Shown: piece after piece, positions 1-9,020 of the stretch
How positions within the stretch are numbered: the first letter of the stretch is position 1
Layout: the number at the start of each line of letters is the position of its first letter
Source: Hyphomicrobiales bacterium
GTDB taxonomy: Bacteria > Pseudomonadota > Alphaproteobacteria > Rhizobiales > Rhizobiaceae
Direction of reading: 5' to 3'
DNA length: 64,000 bases
Assembly (NCBI GenBank): GCA_900468535.1
Contig: UBTY01000016.1
Coordinates: forward strand, 1-64,000
Translations under genes and position numbers: made by a program
Notes under the pieces: model-generated
Seen by the model: only the letters and a program-made list of their open reading frames with translations
Database searches by the model: none
Told to the model about the DNA's origin: nothing

Positions 1-75
1 GCGCCCTTCGTCTATCGGTTAGGACACCAGATTTTCATTCTGGGAAGAGGGGTTCGACTCCCCTAGGGCGTGCCA
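1..75 (+). tRNA. tRNA-Glu (anticodon UUC)
   Basis: The cloverleaf folds by eye. The acceptor stem is 1-7 with 65-71, including a G-U closing pair. The anticodon stem is 27-31 with 39-43, with anticodon TTC at 34-36. The T arm carries GGTTCGACTCC, and CCA is encoded at 73-75. It decodes GAA/GAG. A paralogue with anticodon CTC lies 13.5 kb downstream on the same strand, so the two frame the exopolysaccharide cluster. Confidence 0.97.
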
Positions 76-549
76 CTTCCAATCAAAATCATTAGAGATT
101 TTTGGTCCGGTATAATCTGGGTTGGCAGCGGTTTCGTTCGGCCAGATGCGTGCGCGTCCCTTTCGATTCCAGTCGCACTGCGAGACAATGGGATCTCAGA
201 GTACAGTAGATCTCAGGTTCGTTCGAAACAACAAAAGCGAGATACTCGCCAGAAACCCGGATAATATCATACAAGTTACTGAGTAGTTCAGCGGACGGTC
301 TTGATGGATCGAGCGTCGTGCTGTTAGCATGCGTGACGGTGACACGAATATCACCTCAGATGCCGTTTTTCCTTCTCCGGCCGGAGCGCTGTCCGGCTGC
401 AATATCGATCTGCGGATCGATAGCAAAGGGGGTTGCGTGCCAGACAAGACGAGTGGCAGCAAGTACACTGTATCCATATCGTCCGGCGCCCGCCGCACGC
501 TCCGTTTGACCGCCTTCGCCTCCAGCCCATCCGCGGACCAGGAGACGTC
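76..549. other. intergenic region before the EPS flippase
   Basis: This 474-base stretch has no convincing gene. It holds a perfect TATAAT at 111-116 but no good -35 element at 17-18 bases, and a weak AT-rich hairpin (85-90 with 97-102) just after the tRNA that could end its transcript. A 75-codon reading frame at 329-556 overlaps the flippase start but has no clear ribosome binding site and no recognisable domain. The promoter of the flippase gene presumably lies here, but I cannot place it. Confidence 0.4.
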
Positions 550-1989
550 ATGTTAGCGTCGAAAGCCCTCAAAGGTGCCGGCTGGCTTGTCTTTTCGCGC
601 TTCGTGACCAGAATCATCGATTCCGTAACGCTTCTTGTGCTCGCGCGGATCCTGACGCCTGCTGACTTTGGTATCGCGGCTTTGGCTACTTCGATGGTCG
701 TTATAGTCGACACCGTGCTCGAAGTGCCCGTGACTCAAGCTTTGCTACGTTTGGACGCGATCGACAAAAAACACCTGGACACCGGCTTCACCCTCAGTCT
801 TCTGCGCAGCGTGGTCGTCGCGGCTATTCTGCTGGTGATCGTGTGGCCGTTTTCGGTATTCAACCACGATCCCTTGCTGATACCGCTTGTCGCTGTTCTC
901 GCCATCGGGCCGATTGCAAGAGGCTTGAGCAGTCCCGGGATGGTCTACTTCGCGAGAGACCTCGGCTTCCGGCAGATCTTTCTTCTCGAGACGTTCGGGA
1001 AGGTATGCGCCAGCATCGTCGCCATTACGGTCGTACTCTCGGGCGGGCGCTATTGGGCCATCGCAGCCAATTTCGCGACTGCATCGGTCGCCGCAACGGG
1101 CCTCTCATATGTGCTGGCGCCATATCGCCCCGCCTTTTCGCTGGCGCGCTTGAGAGACTTCGCCGGCTTCATTGGCTGGTTTAGTTCGGCCCAGCTCGTC
1201 GCTGCACTGAACTGGCAGTTTGATCGTTTCCTGATTGGCGCCTTCGCGGATAAACCGACGCTGGGCCGATATGCCGTAGCAAGTGATGTCGCGGTCATTC
1301 CTTCGCAGAGCATCATCGGCCCCGCCCAGCAGCCCGTCATGGCAGCCTTCTCACGCATCACACACGATCCGGAACGTATGAGGACAGCATTCTTGAAAGC
1401 TGTTCGTTTCATAACGATGGTGTCGTTGCCTGTCTGCATCGGCATCTCGCTGACGGCGGACTTGGTGACCGACCTTTTACTCGGGAGCCAATGGAAGGCA
1501 TCGGCACCCCTCCTCAGCCTTCTCGCGCTCTCCATCCTGCCGATCCCCTATTTTCAGACGCTGAACTCGGCAAGCCTTGCCAGCGATCGACCGCATGTCA
1601 TCTTTCGACTTAATGTCATCGATCTCGGCTTCCGCCTCGTGGCGGTTGTCGCGGGATTTTATCTCTATTCGGTGACAGGCGTCAGCATCGCCCGCGTTCT
1701 GCTCGCAGCAGTCATGTTCTTCTTCTATCTGACCGAAACAAGGAGGCTACTCGGGCTTGCTATCTCCGAGCAGCTGATGAACATTTGGAAGATTCCGGTC
1801 GCCGGTGCGGCGATGGCAATCGGCGTCCTGGTCCTGCGCGAGGAGGTAGCCGGTCGCGGTTGGCATGACGTCGTTGAGCTTGCCGTCGTGTCAACTGGTG
1901 GCGCGGCGATCTATGCCGGCGCATTGCTTGGACTGGGCATGAGACTTGTCGCAGGCGCCGGCCGCCTTGAGCTGGTCGATCGATCATAG
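550..1989 (+). CDS. polysaccharide flippase (Wzx/ExoT-like)
   Basis: Predicted 479-residue multi-pass inner-membrane protein of the MOP/PST exporter superfamily, which flips undecaprenyl-linked repeat units to the periplasmic face. Hydrophobic segments run through the whole protein. The N-terminal stretch with GAGWLVFSRF and LARILTPADFG is typical of polysaccharide-synthesis flippases. I chose the ATG at 550 because GGAG at 541-544 sits five bases upstream; an upstream in-frame ATG at 433 would add a non-hydrophobic leader with no family resemblance. The gene converges on the glycosyltransferase ending at 1994, with four bases between. Its place in a complete Wzx/Wzy gene set supports the role; the exact substrate is unknown. 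Confidence 0.85.
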   Translation: MLASKALKGAGWLVFSRFVTRIIDSVTLLVLARILTPADFGIAALATSMVVIVDTVLEVPVTQALLRLDAIDKKHLDTGFTLSLLRSVVVAAILLVIVWPFSVFNHDPLLIPLVAVLAIGPIARGLSSPGMVYFARDLGFRQIFLLETFGKVCASIVAITVVLSGGRYWAIAANFATASVAATGLSYVLAPYRPAFSLARLRDFAGFIGWFSSAQLVAALNWQFDRFLIGAFADKPTLGRYAVASDVAVIPSQSIIGPAQQPVMAAFSRITHDPERMRTAFLKAVRFITMVSLPVCIGISLTADLVTDLLLGSQWKASAPLLSLLALSILPIPYFQTLNSASLASDRPHVIFRLNVIDLGFRLVAVVAGFYLYSVTGVSIARVLLAAVMFFFYLTETRRLLGLAISEQLMNIWKIPVAGAAMAIGVLVLREEVAGRGWHDVVELAVVSTGGAAIYAGALLGLGMRLVAGAGRLELVDRS

Positions 1990-1993
1990 AGCC

Positions 1994-3043
1994 TTACAAG
2001 ATCGCGCGGAAAAATCCGATCATCGAACGCTCCCCGACGTCAAACCGGTAGGAGAGACTACGTTGAGCACGGCGGTTCGGCAACAGCGCAGTCAACAGCA
2101 GAAATCCGCTCAGCGCACACTTCGTCCTGAGCGGGCTGTCGCCGGCCCAGAGTTTTTTGAGAAGCCGGAACGTCGCCGAGGCAGAGATTTCTCCGCCTTC
2201 CGCGACGACCAGATAGAAAGAGCGCTCGAGATAGAAATACGCTTCTTCGGTCGGCACCAGATCCTTGGCCACCCCAAAACGCTGCAGAATCTGCCGCAAA
2301 TGCTTCATCCGATCAACGAACCGCTTCAGCTCACGCCGAAGAACCTGCGGATCAACGGCGCGCCCAAGACCCGAGTCGTTGCGGCCGTGTATCCGGTATC
2401 GGCCAAGCGGCTCGGAAAGGCTCACGACATCGCCGTAAAACGGTGCCGCAAACAGCATGACGCCATCGATCCATGGCTCGTAATCCACGTCAACCAATAG
2501 GTCGCAAACGTCCCGCCGAAAGACATTTCCAGACGTCGGCGGCGAGTTGTAGACACCAGTGTCGAGGACGCTTTCCGTCAAACGGCGGTCGCGGAAGCTA
2601 TCGAGCTTCGGGACAGGAAGACCGGTAAACGGAACACCGAGTTCGTCGATGCGGACGAGCGGAAACTGAAGCTTCGCCACGCCGTCGTCGAGGCGAGCAA
2701 TGATCGTGTCGAGTGCTCCGGGCACCAACTCGTCGTCGGCATCGAGGAAAAGAATGAATGGAGCCTGCGTTTTTGCGACGCCATACAGACAGGCAGCGCG
2801 CTGGCCCCCGTTTTCGATCCGATAGGCTTCGACCTCCTCGGCGCAGATCACCTCCCACGAAGCGTCTGTCGATCCGTCATCGATCACGACCAGCTGGCAA
2901 TCATCGCGTGACTGCGATGTCACGCTCCGGATCGCCTTAGCCACATAACGCTCATAGTTGAAACAGCTGACGATGATCGCAAGCGCAGGCGGCGAGGCGC
3001 TGCTCGGCTTACTTGCCTCCGACCTCGCCAGTAGCGCGCTCAT
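1994..3043 (-). CDS. family 2 glycosyltransferase
   Basis: Cytoplasmic GT-A fold enzyme of 349 residues, expected to add one sugar to the lipid-linked EPS repeat. The N-terminal sugar-nucleotide region has IIVSCFNYERYV (about residues 23-34), DDGSTD (55-60) and the metal-binding acidic motif DADDE (101-105), all standard for GT2. The C-terminal 150 residues look like an accessory region. The start codon overlaps the stop of the upstream chain-length gene by four bases (ATGA), so the two are almost certainly translationally coupled in the minus-strand operon that begins at 6728. Donor and acceptor cannot be told from sequence. Confidence 0.88.
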   Translation of the reverse strand: MSALLARSEASKPSSASPPALAIIVSCFNYERYVAKAIRSVTSQSRDDCQLVVIDDGSTDASWEVICAEEVEAYRIENGGQRAACLYGVAKTQAPFILFLDADDELVPGALDTIIARLDDGVAKLQFPLVRIDELGVPFTGLPVPKLDSFRDRRLTESVLDTGVYNSPPTSGNVFRRDVCDLLVDVDYEPWIDGVMLFAAPFYGDVVSLSEPLGRYRIHGRNDSGLGRAVDPQVLRRELKRFVDRMKHLRQILQRFGVAKDLVPTEEAYFYLERSFYLVVAEGGEISASATFRLLKKLWAGDSPLRTKCALSGFLLLTALLPNRRAQRSLSYRFDVGERSMIGFFRAIL

Positions 3044-4698
3044 AAGTTTGCCCTGGTCACCACGGTCCCGATGACCTTTGCACGCGCATGGCGCAGTTGC
3101 TGCAAGGCGCTCTGGACTTCACCGATGGTGGTCTTGCCGGCGGTAGCCACGAACAGAACGGCATCGGCATGCGTTGCCAAAGCCAGCGCATCCTTGGACG
3201 CGTCGAGGGCCGGCAAGTCGAGCAGCACGTCGCCCTGCAAACGCGCAGCATCGAGCAATCTTCCGACCCGAGGACTGCGGAAATCCGCAAAGAGATTAGC
3301 CTTCTTGTCCGTCGAATGGATCGGAAGCACAGCGACGCCGTCGAGATTCCGGAAAAGAAGATCCTGCTGCGTTCCCGATATGGCTGCATCGGCCAATGAT
3401 GTCAGCGCGGCGACGCGCGCTTCTCCATTCGACCTCTCAGGCCACTCCTTTTCCTGGAACAGCGTCACATAGCGTCCGCTTCCCCTGATGAGCTGCGCAA
3501 GGCTGAAGCAGAGCGTGGAGACGCCGCTGCCCGCCGACCAGCCCACCAGCGCGATGACGATGCTTCTCTCGCTCCGCAGCGTCGAGCATGCAATTTCAAC
3601 AGATGTCCTCAAATCGCGGATCGCGGTGGCGTAGTGGCATTGTTGCTTGTGAAGGCGTCCGGTGTTTGCCGGACCATCGCCGACATCTGGCACCAGTCCC
3701 AAACAGGGTACGCCGGTTTCGCGGGCCAGTTCCTCCGCGGTCAGAATTTTGCGGTCGAACGCGAAGTTCAGTGCGACGAGGCAAGATCCGGCGAACAGGC
3801 CAAGCAAACCGCCAAGCAGGATTATCAGTTTCGGCCGTGGGCTTGCCGGACTTAGGGGCGTCAATGCTGCACCGATGATACGGGCATCGGCATCCGGGGT
3901 TGGAATTGCGGGTAGCACACCGCGCTTCATCGCCTCGTTTGCCGCGTCAACCTGCGCGTCAAGGGCGTCGAGACGTCCCTGGAGCGCTCCGCCACCGGCC
4001 AGCACAGCCTGGGCCTTAAAGGCGACCGCCTGCATGATGTACGCCGACACCGCTGCATTCGCCACGCGGGCCGGCAACGCCGGATCCGACGACGAGTATT
4101 CTATCTCGATGACATAGGATTGGCCAACGCGGCGGGCATCGAGACGTTTCGTGAAATTGCTGAATGCCGCCCGGCGTGCGTCTGTCTCCAGCCGACGCGT
4201 GCTGTCGGAGGCGGTCGGAGCACGCGTCTCATCACTCGGCGGCCCGCCGCCGCCCCAGAGTTTACGCAGCGGTGACAACATCCGATCCGCCTCTGTCTGC
4301 GGCTGGGGCCCAAGCTCGGGATTCGATTGTAGGCCAAGGCTATCGAACACCGAGGAAAGCAGCCGCTCGGAACGTATGATCTGCAACTCGCTGTCGGCGC
4401 GATTAAGGTCGAGCCCCTGCTGAGCCACTCCCTCCACCCCCGGGATAGCAGCCTGGCGTGGCTCAAGCAGCAGGGTGGCTGATGAGACGTAGGTTCGCGG
4501 CAGTGAATTCGCGTACAAGCCCGCGGCGACCAGCCCGACCGCCGTGCACGCTATCAGCATCGTCTTGTGCCTGAGCGCCAGCTCGCAAATGGTCCGCACG
4601 AGGGCCAGTGGCCCGTCTGACCCCGCCTCGCCGTTCCCGTCGTCAAACCGCCAAAGCCGCGACGAACGCTCCAGTGGCCGAAGGTTGCTGAACATCAT
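3040..4698 (-). CDS. ExoP-like polysaccharide co-polymerase with degenerate tyrosine-kinase domain
   Basis: Wzz/PCP-2a type protein of 552 residues that should control chain length and link Wzy to the outer-membrane exporter. A first membrane segment is at about 45-62. The periplasmic part is followed by the proline-rich stretch LTPLSPASPRPK and a second membrane segment (about 290-313). A cytoplasmic P-loop-like domain begins near 380. Its Walker A equivalent reads GWSAGSGVST (about 386-395), with valine where BY-kinases have the catalytic lysine, and the protein ends RANL with no tyrosine cluster. A Walker B-like VLLDLPALD remains. I infer a co-polymerase without autokinase activity. It overlaps both operon neighbours by four bases. 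Confidence 0.87.
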   Translation of the reverse strand: MMFSNLRPLERSSRLWRFDDGNGEAGSDGPLALVRTICELALRHKTMLIACTAVGLVAAGLYANSLPRTYVSSATLLLEPRQAAIPGVEGVAQQGLDLNRADSELQIIRSERLLSSVFDSLGLQSNPELGPQPQTEADRMLSPLRKLWGGGGPPSDETRAPTASDSTRRLETDARRAAFSNFTKRLDARRVGQSYVIEIEYSSSDPALPARVANAAVSAYIMQAVAFKAQAVLAGGGALQGRLDALDAQVDAANEAMKRGVLPAIPTPDADARIIGAALTPLSPASPRPKLIILLGGLLGLFAGSCLVALNFAFDRKILTAEELARETGVPCLGLVPDVGDGPANTGRLHKQQCHYATAIRDLRTSVEIACSTLRSERSIVIALVGWSAGSGVSTLCFSLAQLIRGSGRYVTLFQEKEWPERSNGEARVAALTSLADAAISGTQQDLLFRNLDGVAVLPIHSTDKKANLFADFRSPRVGRLLDAARLQGDVLLDLPALDASKDALALATHADAVLFVATAGKTTIGEVQSALQQLRHARAKVIGTVVTRANL

Positions 4699-6728
4699 TT
4701 GGCTTCCACCTCGAGCTCTGTGGACCGGATTGTTCTTTTGGGCAACGTGACGGCGCGCTCCGGTTCAAGGCGACCATTCAAGACATCGCGCAACGCAATG
4801 ATATTCCCGCGAACGCGCCCTCGCCGATCGATGAACGGTTCGGGCCAGATCGCCCTGCCAAAATTGCTGACCAGGTTGCGGAGAATCTGATCGGCAACCT
4901 GCCCCACAGTCATCGTCCCCTTACGCAGCAGGTAGAGCGGATTGATAATCTGCGAATAGCCAAGCCGTTCTCCGCTTATACGGCCGCTCTTGACGCCCAT
5001 GTGGACCCCATAGGCCCTGCCCGACTTCACGCAGCGGCCTCCGGCTTTCGCAACCGCTGCGGCAAAGTCGCGATCCTCCAACCAGCTGTAGAGGACAAGC
5101 CGCTCGTCGAAGCGCATACCGCTGATGGCGGCGACACGAAAAGCCATGTTGCAACCGTACGGGCTGTATGGCTCAGCCCACGTGCGATCATCAGGTGAAG
5201 CGGCTTCCAGCAGACGGACGGCTTCATCGAAGCCGATGCCCGGCCCCTTTATTCCGTCGGCAACCACACGACCGGTGAAGGCCGCGACACGGCTCTCGTC
5301 GCGAAAGGCGCTGCCTGCCGTCGCCAACCACTCATCATCCGCGATGAAGTCGTCGTCGAAGAACGCGACGATCTCCGTGTCTGGCGGCAGATCCTTAAGC
5401 GCGGTGTTGCGCTGAGCTGCAAGCCCGGGAGGACCACTAACAACCCGCACGCCAAGGGTAACGGCAAGATCGCCGGCATCTGACGGCTCCGCACATGACA
5501 CGATGACACCAACCGGTTTTAGCGACTGTGTCTGGAGAAGACGTTTGACGGAGCGGCTGACGATCTCCGGGCGACCACGCGTCGCGAACACCGCTGCAAT
5601 TCGCGGCTTTGCCGGTCTTTCCTTGCAATAGGAATTCAGATGTCTCGACGGCTGCTCAAGAAGTGATAGGTACCCCTCGGCGGTATTTTGCCAGGAGAAC
5701 AGCTTCACCCGTTCCAGTCCCCTGCCGACAAGGTCGCTGGCGAGTTGAGGTGACTTCTTCAGCGCACTGATATGTCCGATCCATTCGGCTGGATCGAACG
5801 GTGAGGCAAGCAACGCCGCCGGGCCGCATACCTCGGGCATGCTGGCGCAGTTCGACGCGACGACCGGGCAACCCCGCGCCATGGCCTCAACGATCGGCAG
5901 CCCAAATCCTTCGGCAAATGACGGGAAGGCAAGACACAGGGCTCGTTCCAGCAGATAGGCCAGATCGTCATCCGTTACCCTTCCGAGCAGATGAACGTTT
6001 GCTTTCGCACCAAGGTTCTCGGCAGCAAAGACCGTACCGGCATCGCCTGCCACGACGAGATCGACGCCGATCTCGGCCAGAGCGTCAGCCGCCGTGACAA
6101 GCAGAGCCAGGTTCTTGTGCCGGGCGCGTGAACCCAGCGCGAGCACGAACGGTCGCTCGTTTGGATTGCCATATCCATGTAAAAAAGACGGCGCGATCTG
6201 CGCCCTGGACGGGTCCCACACGAGCGCGTGTTCGTGACCATTCGGAAGAACGGCGATATCCTCGGCGCGAACCGGCAGGTAGCGCTCGATCTGGCGGGCC
6301 GCGGCATGCGACACGGTGGCGATCCTCGCTGCTCGGCGAACCAAATGTGGCTGGAGCGAGCGATAGAGCATTCGAAACCGGGGGCTGTAACTTTCCGGGG
6401 CTGCGAATATGTTGGCATCATGGATGCAGATGATCTGATCGCGCTTGAGAGCCGGCGCCGTGTTGCAGAGGTTCAGCAAACGACCTGAAAATGCCGTCGG
6501 CAGCGAAAGCTGCTCCCAAGCGTGTCCTTGCAACCGGCCGCGCGTAACAACCGCGATTTTTGTGAAACCCGGGTCGGTCGTATGCGGTGGAGCAATGATG
6601 GAAGCCCCCTCGTCCGAGCCCATCACACGGTCCATTTCGCGAACGACGTTCATCGCATAGCGCTGAACGCCAGTGGCATTCTGCGTCAGAAACCGGCCGT
6701 TTATCGCGAAGGGTAGCGTGGCATTCAT
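4695..6728 (-). CDS. bifunctional glycosyltransferase, GT4-GT2 fusion
   Basis: A 677-residue protein with two glycosyltransferase domains. Residues 1 to about 365 form a GT-B fold GT4 enzyme: LALGSRARHKN near 196-205, then the EX7E motif EGFGLPIVE at 273-281. After a short linker (about 366-378), residues 379-677 form a GT2-type GT-A enzyme with AVFATRGRPEIV near 379, the acidic FFDDDF around 456-461, and a DRDF motif further on. The two domains presumably add consecutive sugars. The gene opens the minus-strand operon 6728-1994 and overlaps the next gene by ATGA. Fusion is supported by an uninterrupted frame across the linker. Specificities are unknown. Confidence 0.87.
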   Translation of the reverse strand: MNATLPFAINGRFLTQNATGVQRYAMNVVREMDRVMGSDEGASIIAPPHTTDPGFTKIAVVTRGRLQGHAWEQLSLPTAFSGRLLNLCNTAPALKRDQIICIHDANIFAAPESYSPRFRMLYRSLQPHLVRRAARIATVSHAAARQIERYLPVRAEDIAVLPNGHEHALVWDPSRAQIAPSFLHGYGNPNERPFVLALGSRARHKNLALLVTAADALAEIGVDLVVAGDAGTVFAAENLGAKANVHLLGRVTDDDLAYLLERALCLAFPSFAEGFGLPIVEAMARGCPVVASNCASMPEVCGPAALLASPFDPAEWIGHISALKKSPQLASDLVGRGLERVKLFSWQNTAEGYLSLLEQPSRHLNSYCKERPAKPRIAAVFATRGRPEIVSRSVKRLLQTQSLKPVGVIVSCAEPSDAGDLAVTLGVRVVSGPPGLAAQRNTALKDLPPDTEIVAFFDDDFIADDEWLATAGSAFRDESRVAAFTGRVVADGIKGPGIGFDEAVRLLEAASPDDRTWAEPYSPYGCNMAFRVAAISGMRFDERLVLYSWLEDRDFAAAVAKAGGRCVKSGRAYGVHMGVKSGRISGERLGYSQIINPLYLLRKGTMTVGQVADQILRNLVSNFGRAIWPEPFIDRRGRVRGNIIALRDVLNGRLEPERAVTLPKRTIRSTELEVEAK

Positions 6729-6813
6729 ACTGGGTTCCTGTCGCCCTGCGCAGCTCTCGGCCGCGTTTTAATGGCTACGTTGGACGTCTCAATAAGCTTG
6801 CTGAGTTGGCTGA

Positions 6814-6837
6814 CCGATCGATAACTAGCTCGATCGG
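6814..6837 (-). terminator. inverted repeat downstream of the ExoY-like gene
   Basis: An 8-bp perfect inverted repeat (CCGATCGA at 6814-6821, TCGATCGG at 6830-6837) lies 17 bases past the stop of the ExoY-like gene. There is no U tract on the minus strand, so it may be a weak or Rho-assisted end, or an operator in front of the 6728 operon. Confidence 0.3.
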
Positions 6838-6853
6838 GCGAGCATCCTGACGC

Positions 6854-7570
6854 TCAGTAACTGCCTCGCGAGCGCAACACCGCGGGGATAGTCTTCGCCA
6901 TGATGATGACATCGCCCCACACCGTGTGTTCGGCGACATATTGCACATCGAGTTCGACTCGCGCGCTGTAACTGGTGTCGCTTCTTCCGCTCACCTGCCA
7001 CAGGCCAGTCAATCCGGGGCGCACCCGAATGTAATCGCTGAAATGAATGCCATAGAGTTCAGCTTCGCTCGCGACGATCGGCCGCGGACCGACAAGGCTC
7101 ATCTGGCCACGAACGACGTTGAAAAGCTGCGGTATCTCATCGACGCTGCTGCGACGGAGGAATGCGCCAAAGGGTGTTATCCGCGGATCTTTCTTCAGCT
7201 TGCGGGTGGCGTTCCATTCAGCTTTCTCCCGGGGATTTGCGGCGAGGTAGCGTGTCAGGACCTCAGCGGCATTGGGAACCATGGTGCGGAACTTGAGGCA
7301 GGGAAATACCGCCCCCCTGCGACCAATCCGAGGGTGTGCGATGAAGATCGGCCGCCCCTGGAGAACAAGAAGTATTGCGATAACCATCAGGATCATCGGC
7401 GAAAGCACGATCAATCCTGTGACGGCAAGGAGAACGTCCAAGCTGTATTTCACGCCGCCTGCGATGCCCCTCCTCCGCGACGGACCGACCCGGGAAGGCG
7501 CTTTTGCCTCTCCGTGTACCTGCGCCTCGTTCAATCTGTCGAAATCCCGACTGAGATTAAATCCACTCAT
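6854..7570 (-). CDS. ExoY-like undecaprenyl-phosphate sugar-1-phosphate transferase
   Basis: Priming enzyme (bacterial sugar transferase family, PF02397), 238 residues, which transfers hexose-1-phosphate from a UDP-sugar to undecaprenyl phosphate. It has one N-terminal membrane segment (about 41-68) and the conserved catalytic blocks [26 protein letters not shown] and [13 protein letters not shown], all intact. The start is well supported by GGGAG seven bases upstream of the ATG. It reads away from the glycosyltransferase at 7854 across a 283-base shared control region holding a TTGC-N3-GCAA palindrome. Galactose is the sugar used by ExoY of S. meliloti, but glucose is equally possible here. 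Confidence 0.92.
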   Translation of the reverse strand: MSGFNLSRDFDRLNEAQVHGEAKAPSRVGPSRRRGIAGGVKYSLDVLLAVTGLIVLSPMILMVIAILLVLQGRPIFIAHPRIGRRGAVFPCLKFRTMVPNAAEVLTRYLAANPREKAEWNATRKLKKDPRITPFGAFLRRSSVDEIPQLFNVVRGQMSLVGPRPIVASEAELYGIHFSDYIRVRPGLTGLWQVSGRSDTSYSARVELDVQYVAEHTVWGDVIIMAKTIPAVLRSRGSY

Positions 7571-7662
7571 CTGCGAACTCCCTACAAGAGAATGACATCA
7601 CTCGGGCATGTGCAGACAATGCCAAATGGCACGCAAAGCAAAGGTAACAAGGGTTAAATAAT

Positions 7663-7691
7663 TTGACAATGCTAATATTGCATCGCAATAT
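7663..7691 (+). promoter_or_regulatory. divergent EPS promoter with embedded palindromic operator
   Basis: TTGACA at 7663-7668 is followed after 17 bases by CAATAT (7686-7691), a plausible promoter towards the GT4 gene. The 17-bp palindrome ATATTGC-ATC-GCAATAT (7675-7691) fills the spacer and covers the -10 box, so a bound repressor would block it. Leftward, TATTTA (reverse of 7655-7660) lies 17 bases from the palindrome's left half and may serve the ExoY-like gene. The core TTGC-N3-GCAA recurs at 10897, 28366, 36186 and 36631. Confidence 0.55.
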
Positions 7692-7853
7692 AAATGAGTG
7701 CAACGCAGAATTGCCTAAGTATCAGCGGGGCCGGAGCATCCGCCTCTTTTTTGGTGATAGCAAGGCATGTTTGCTATATTCTTAGGCTAGAGATGCAGGA
7801 ACTATTCGTTCCTTTTCTGCACGCCAAGATTGTCTGTATTCGTGGAGCATTCC

Positions 7854-8993
7854 ATGCGAGTAGCAATCATTCATTACTGGCTTGTCGGTATGCGAGGAGG
7901 CGAAAAAGTCCTCGAAGCTCTGTGCAATATTTATCCTTCAGCCGATATCTACACGCATGTTTTCAACCCATCGGCGATATCTGACACAATCAAGACGCAT
8001 ACTATTCGCACGACCTTCATCGACGGGCTGCCTTACGCAAGGAGGATGTACAAGCGCTACCTGCCACTGATGCCGATGGCACTGGAGCAGATCGACCTTA
8101 GCGATTACGACCTTGTCATAAGCAGCGAATCCGGACCTGCAAAAGGCGTTATACCGACCTCTCCCGCCATGCATGTCTGCTACTGCCATTCGCCGATGCG
8201 CTACATCTGGAACATGTACAACCGGTACTACCACGACTCCGGATTGATGACGCGCATGATGATGCCTCCATTGGCGCACTATTTGAGAACCTGGGACGTG
8301 GCGACGGCCAATCGCGTCGACGACTTCGTGGCGAACTCCTCGACGGTCGCCCACCGCATCAAGAGCTACTATCGCCGGGAAGCGGTCGTCATTCACCCGC
8401 CCGTCGACACGCGCGCCTTCCGGCCAGTGCCTTCTTCCGAGGTAGGCGACTATTTCCTGATGGTCGGCGAGCTTGTCAGCTACAAGCGTCCGGACCTTGC
8501 GGTCGAAGCGTTCAATCGCCTTGGACTGAAGCTGGTGGTCATCGGCGGCGGCGAACTGCTCAATCATCTCCGCAAGATCGCCGGGCCGACGGTGACGATC
8601 CTCGGCCCGCAGCCATTCGACGTCCTCAAGCACCACTACGCGCGCTGCCAGGCACTCATCTTCCCGGGCGAGGAAGATTTCGGGATCGTGCCTGTCGAGG
8701 CCATGGCGAGCGGACGACCCGTCATTGCTTATGGGAAGGGTGGCGCCACTGAAACGGTCGTCGCCGACAAGACCGGCACGTTCTTCAACAGCCAAACCGT
8801 CGACAACCTTATCGAGGCCATCGAGCGATTTCGGCGTAGCGACTTCAATCCGGGCGATGCAGTCGCTCGCGCGGCGGAATTCCGTACGGATGTGTTCATG
8901 GAGAAGTTCAGCACGTTTGTCGGCAGGACGACAGGCGTGTTCAGCGACGTCGCCAGCCTCGACTACGGGGCGCGAGCCGTGTCGCTGCGATAG
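7854..8993 (+). CDS. family 4 glycosyltransferase
   Basis: Predicted cytoplasmic GT-B fold glycosyltransferase of 379 residues, of the type annotated as mannosyl- or galactosyltransferase in EPS/LPS loci. The N-terminus MRVAIIHYWLVGMRGGEKVLE and the cysteine/histidine-rich CYCHSPMRYIWNMY segment are typical. The C-terminal domain has VGELVSYKRPDLAVEAF and the nucleotide-binding EEDFGIVPVE block (EX7E). I chose the ATG at 7854 over the one at 7830 because GGAG at 7844-7847 gives a six-base spacing and the protein then begins on the first beta strand. It opens the plus-strand set that continues with the export gene 27 bases downstream. Confidence 0.88.
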   Translation: MRVAIIHYWLVGMRGGEKVLEALCNIYPSADIYTHVFNPSAISDTIKTHTIRTTFIDGLPYARRMYKRYLPLMPMALEQIDLSDYDLVISSESGPAKGVIPTSPAMHVCYCHSPMRYIWNMYNRYYHDSGLMTRMMMPPLAHYLRTWDVATANRVDDFVANSSTVAHRIKSYYRREAVVIHPPVDTRAFRPVPSSEVGDYFLMVGELVSYKRPDLAVEAFNRLGLKLVVIGGGELLNHLRKIAGPTVTILGPQPFDVLKHHYARCQALIFPGEEDFGIVPVEAMASGRPVIAYGKGGATETVVADKTGTFFNSQTVDNLIEAIERFRRSDFNPGDAVARAAEFRTDVFMEKFSTFVGRTTGVFSDVASLDYGARAVSLR

Positions 8994-9020
8994 CCAGGTG
9001 AGATGTAGGGAGTTCCGCCA

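Noticed and set aside
329..556. A possible 75-residue protein before the flippase, overlapping its start.
   Set aside because: No ribosome binding site and no recognisable feature; a coupled leader cannot be excluded but is not supported.
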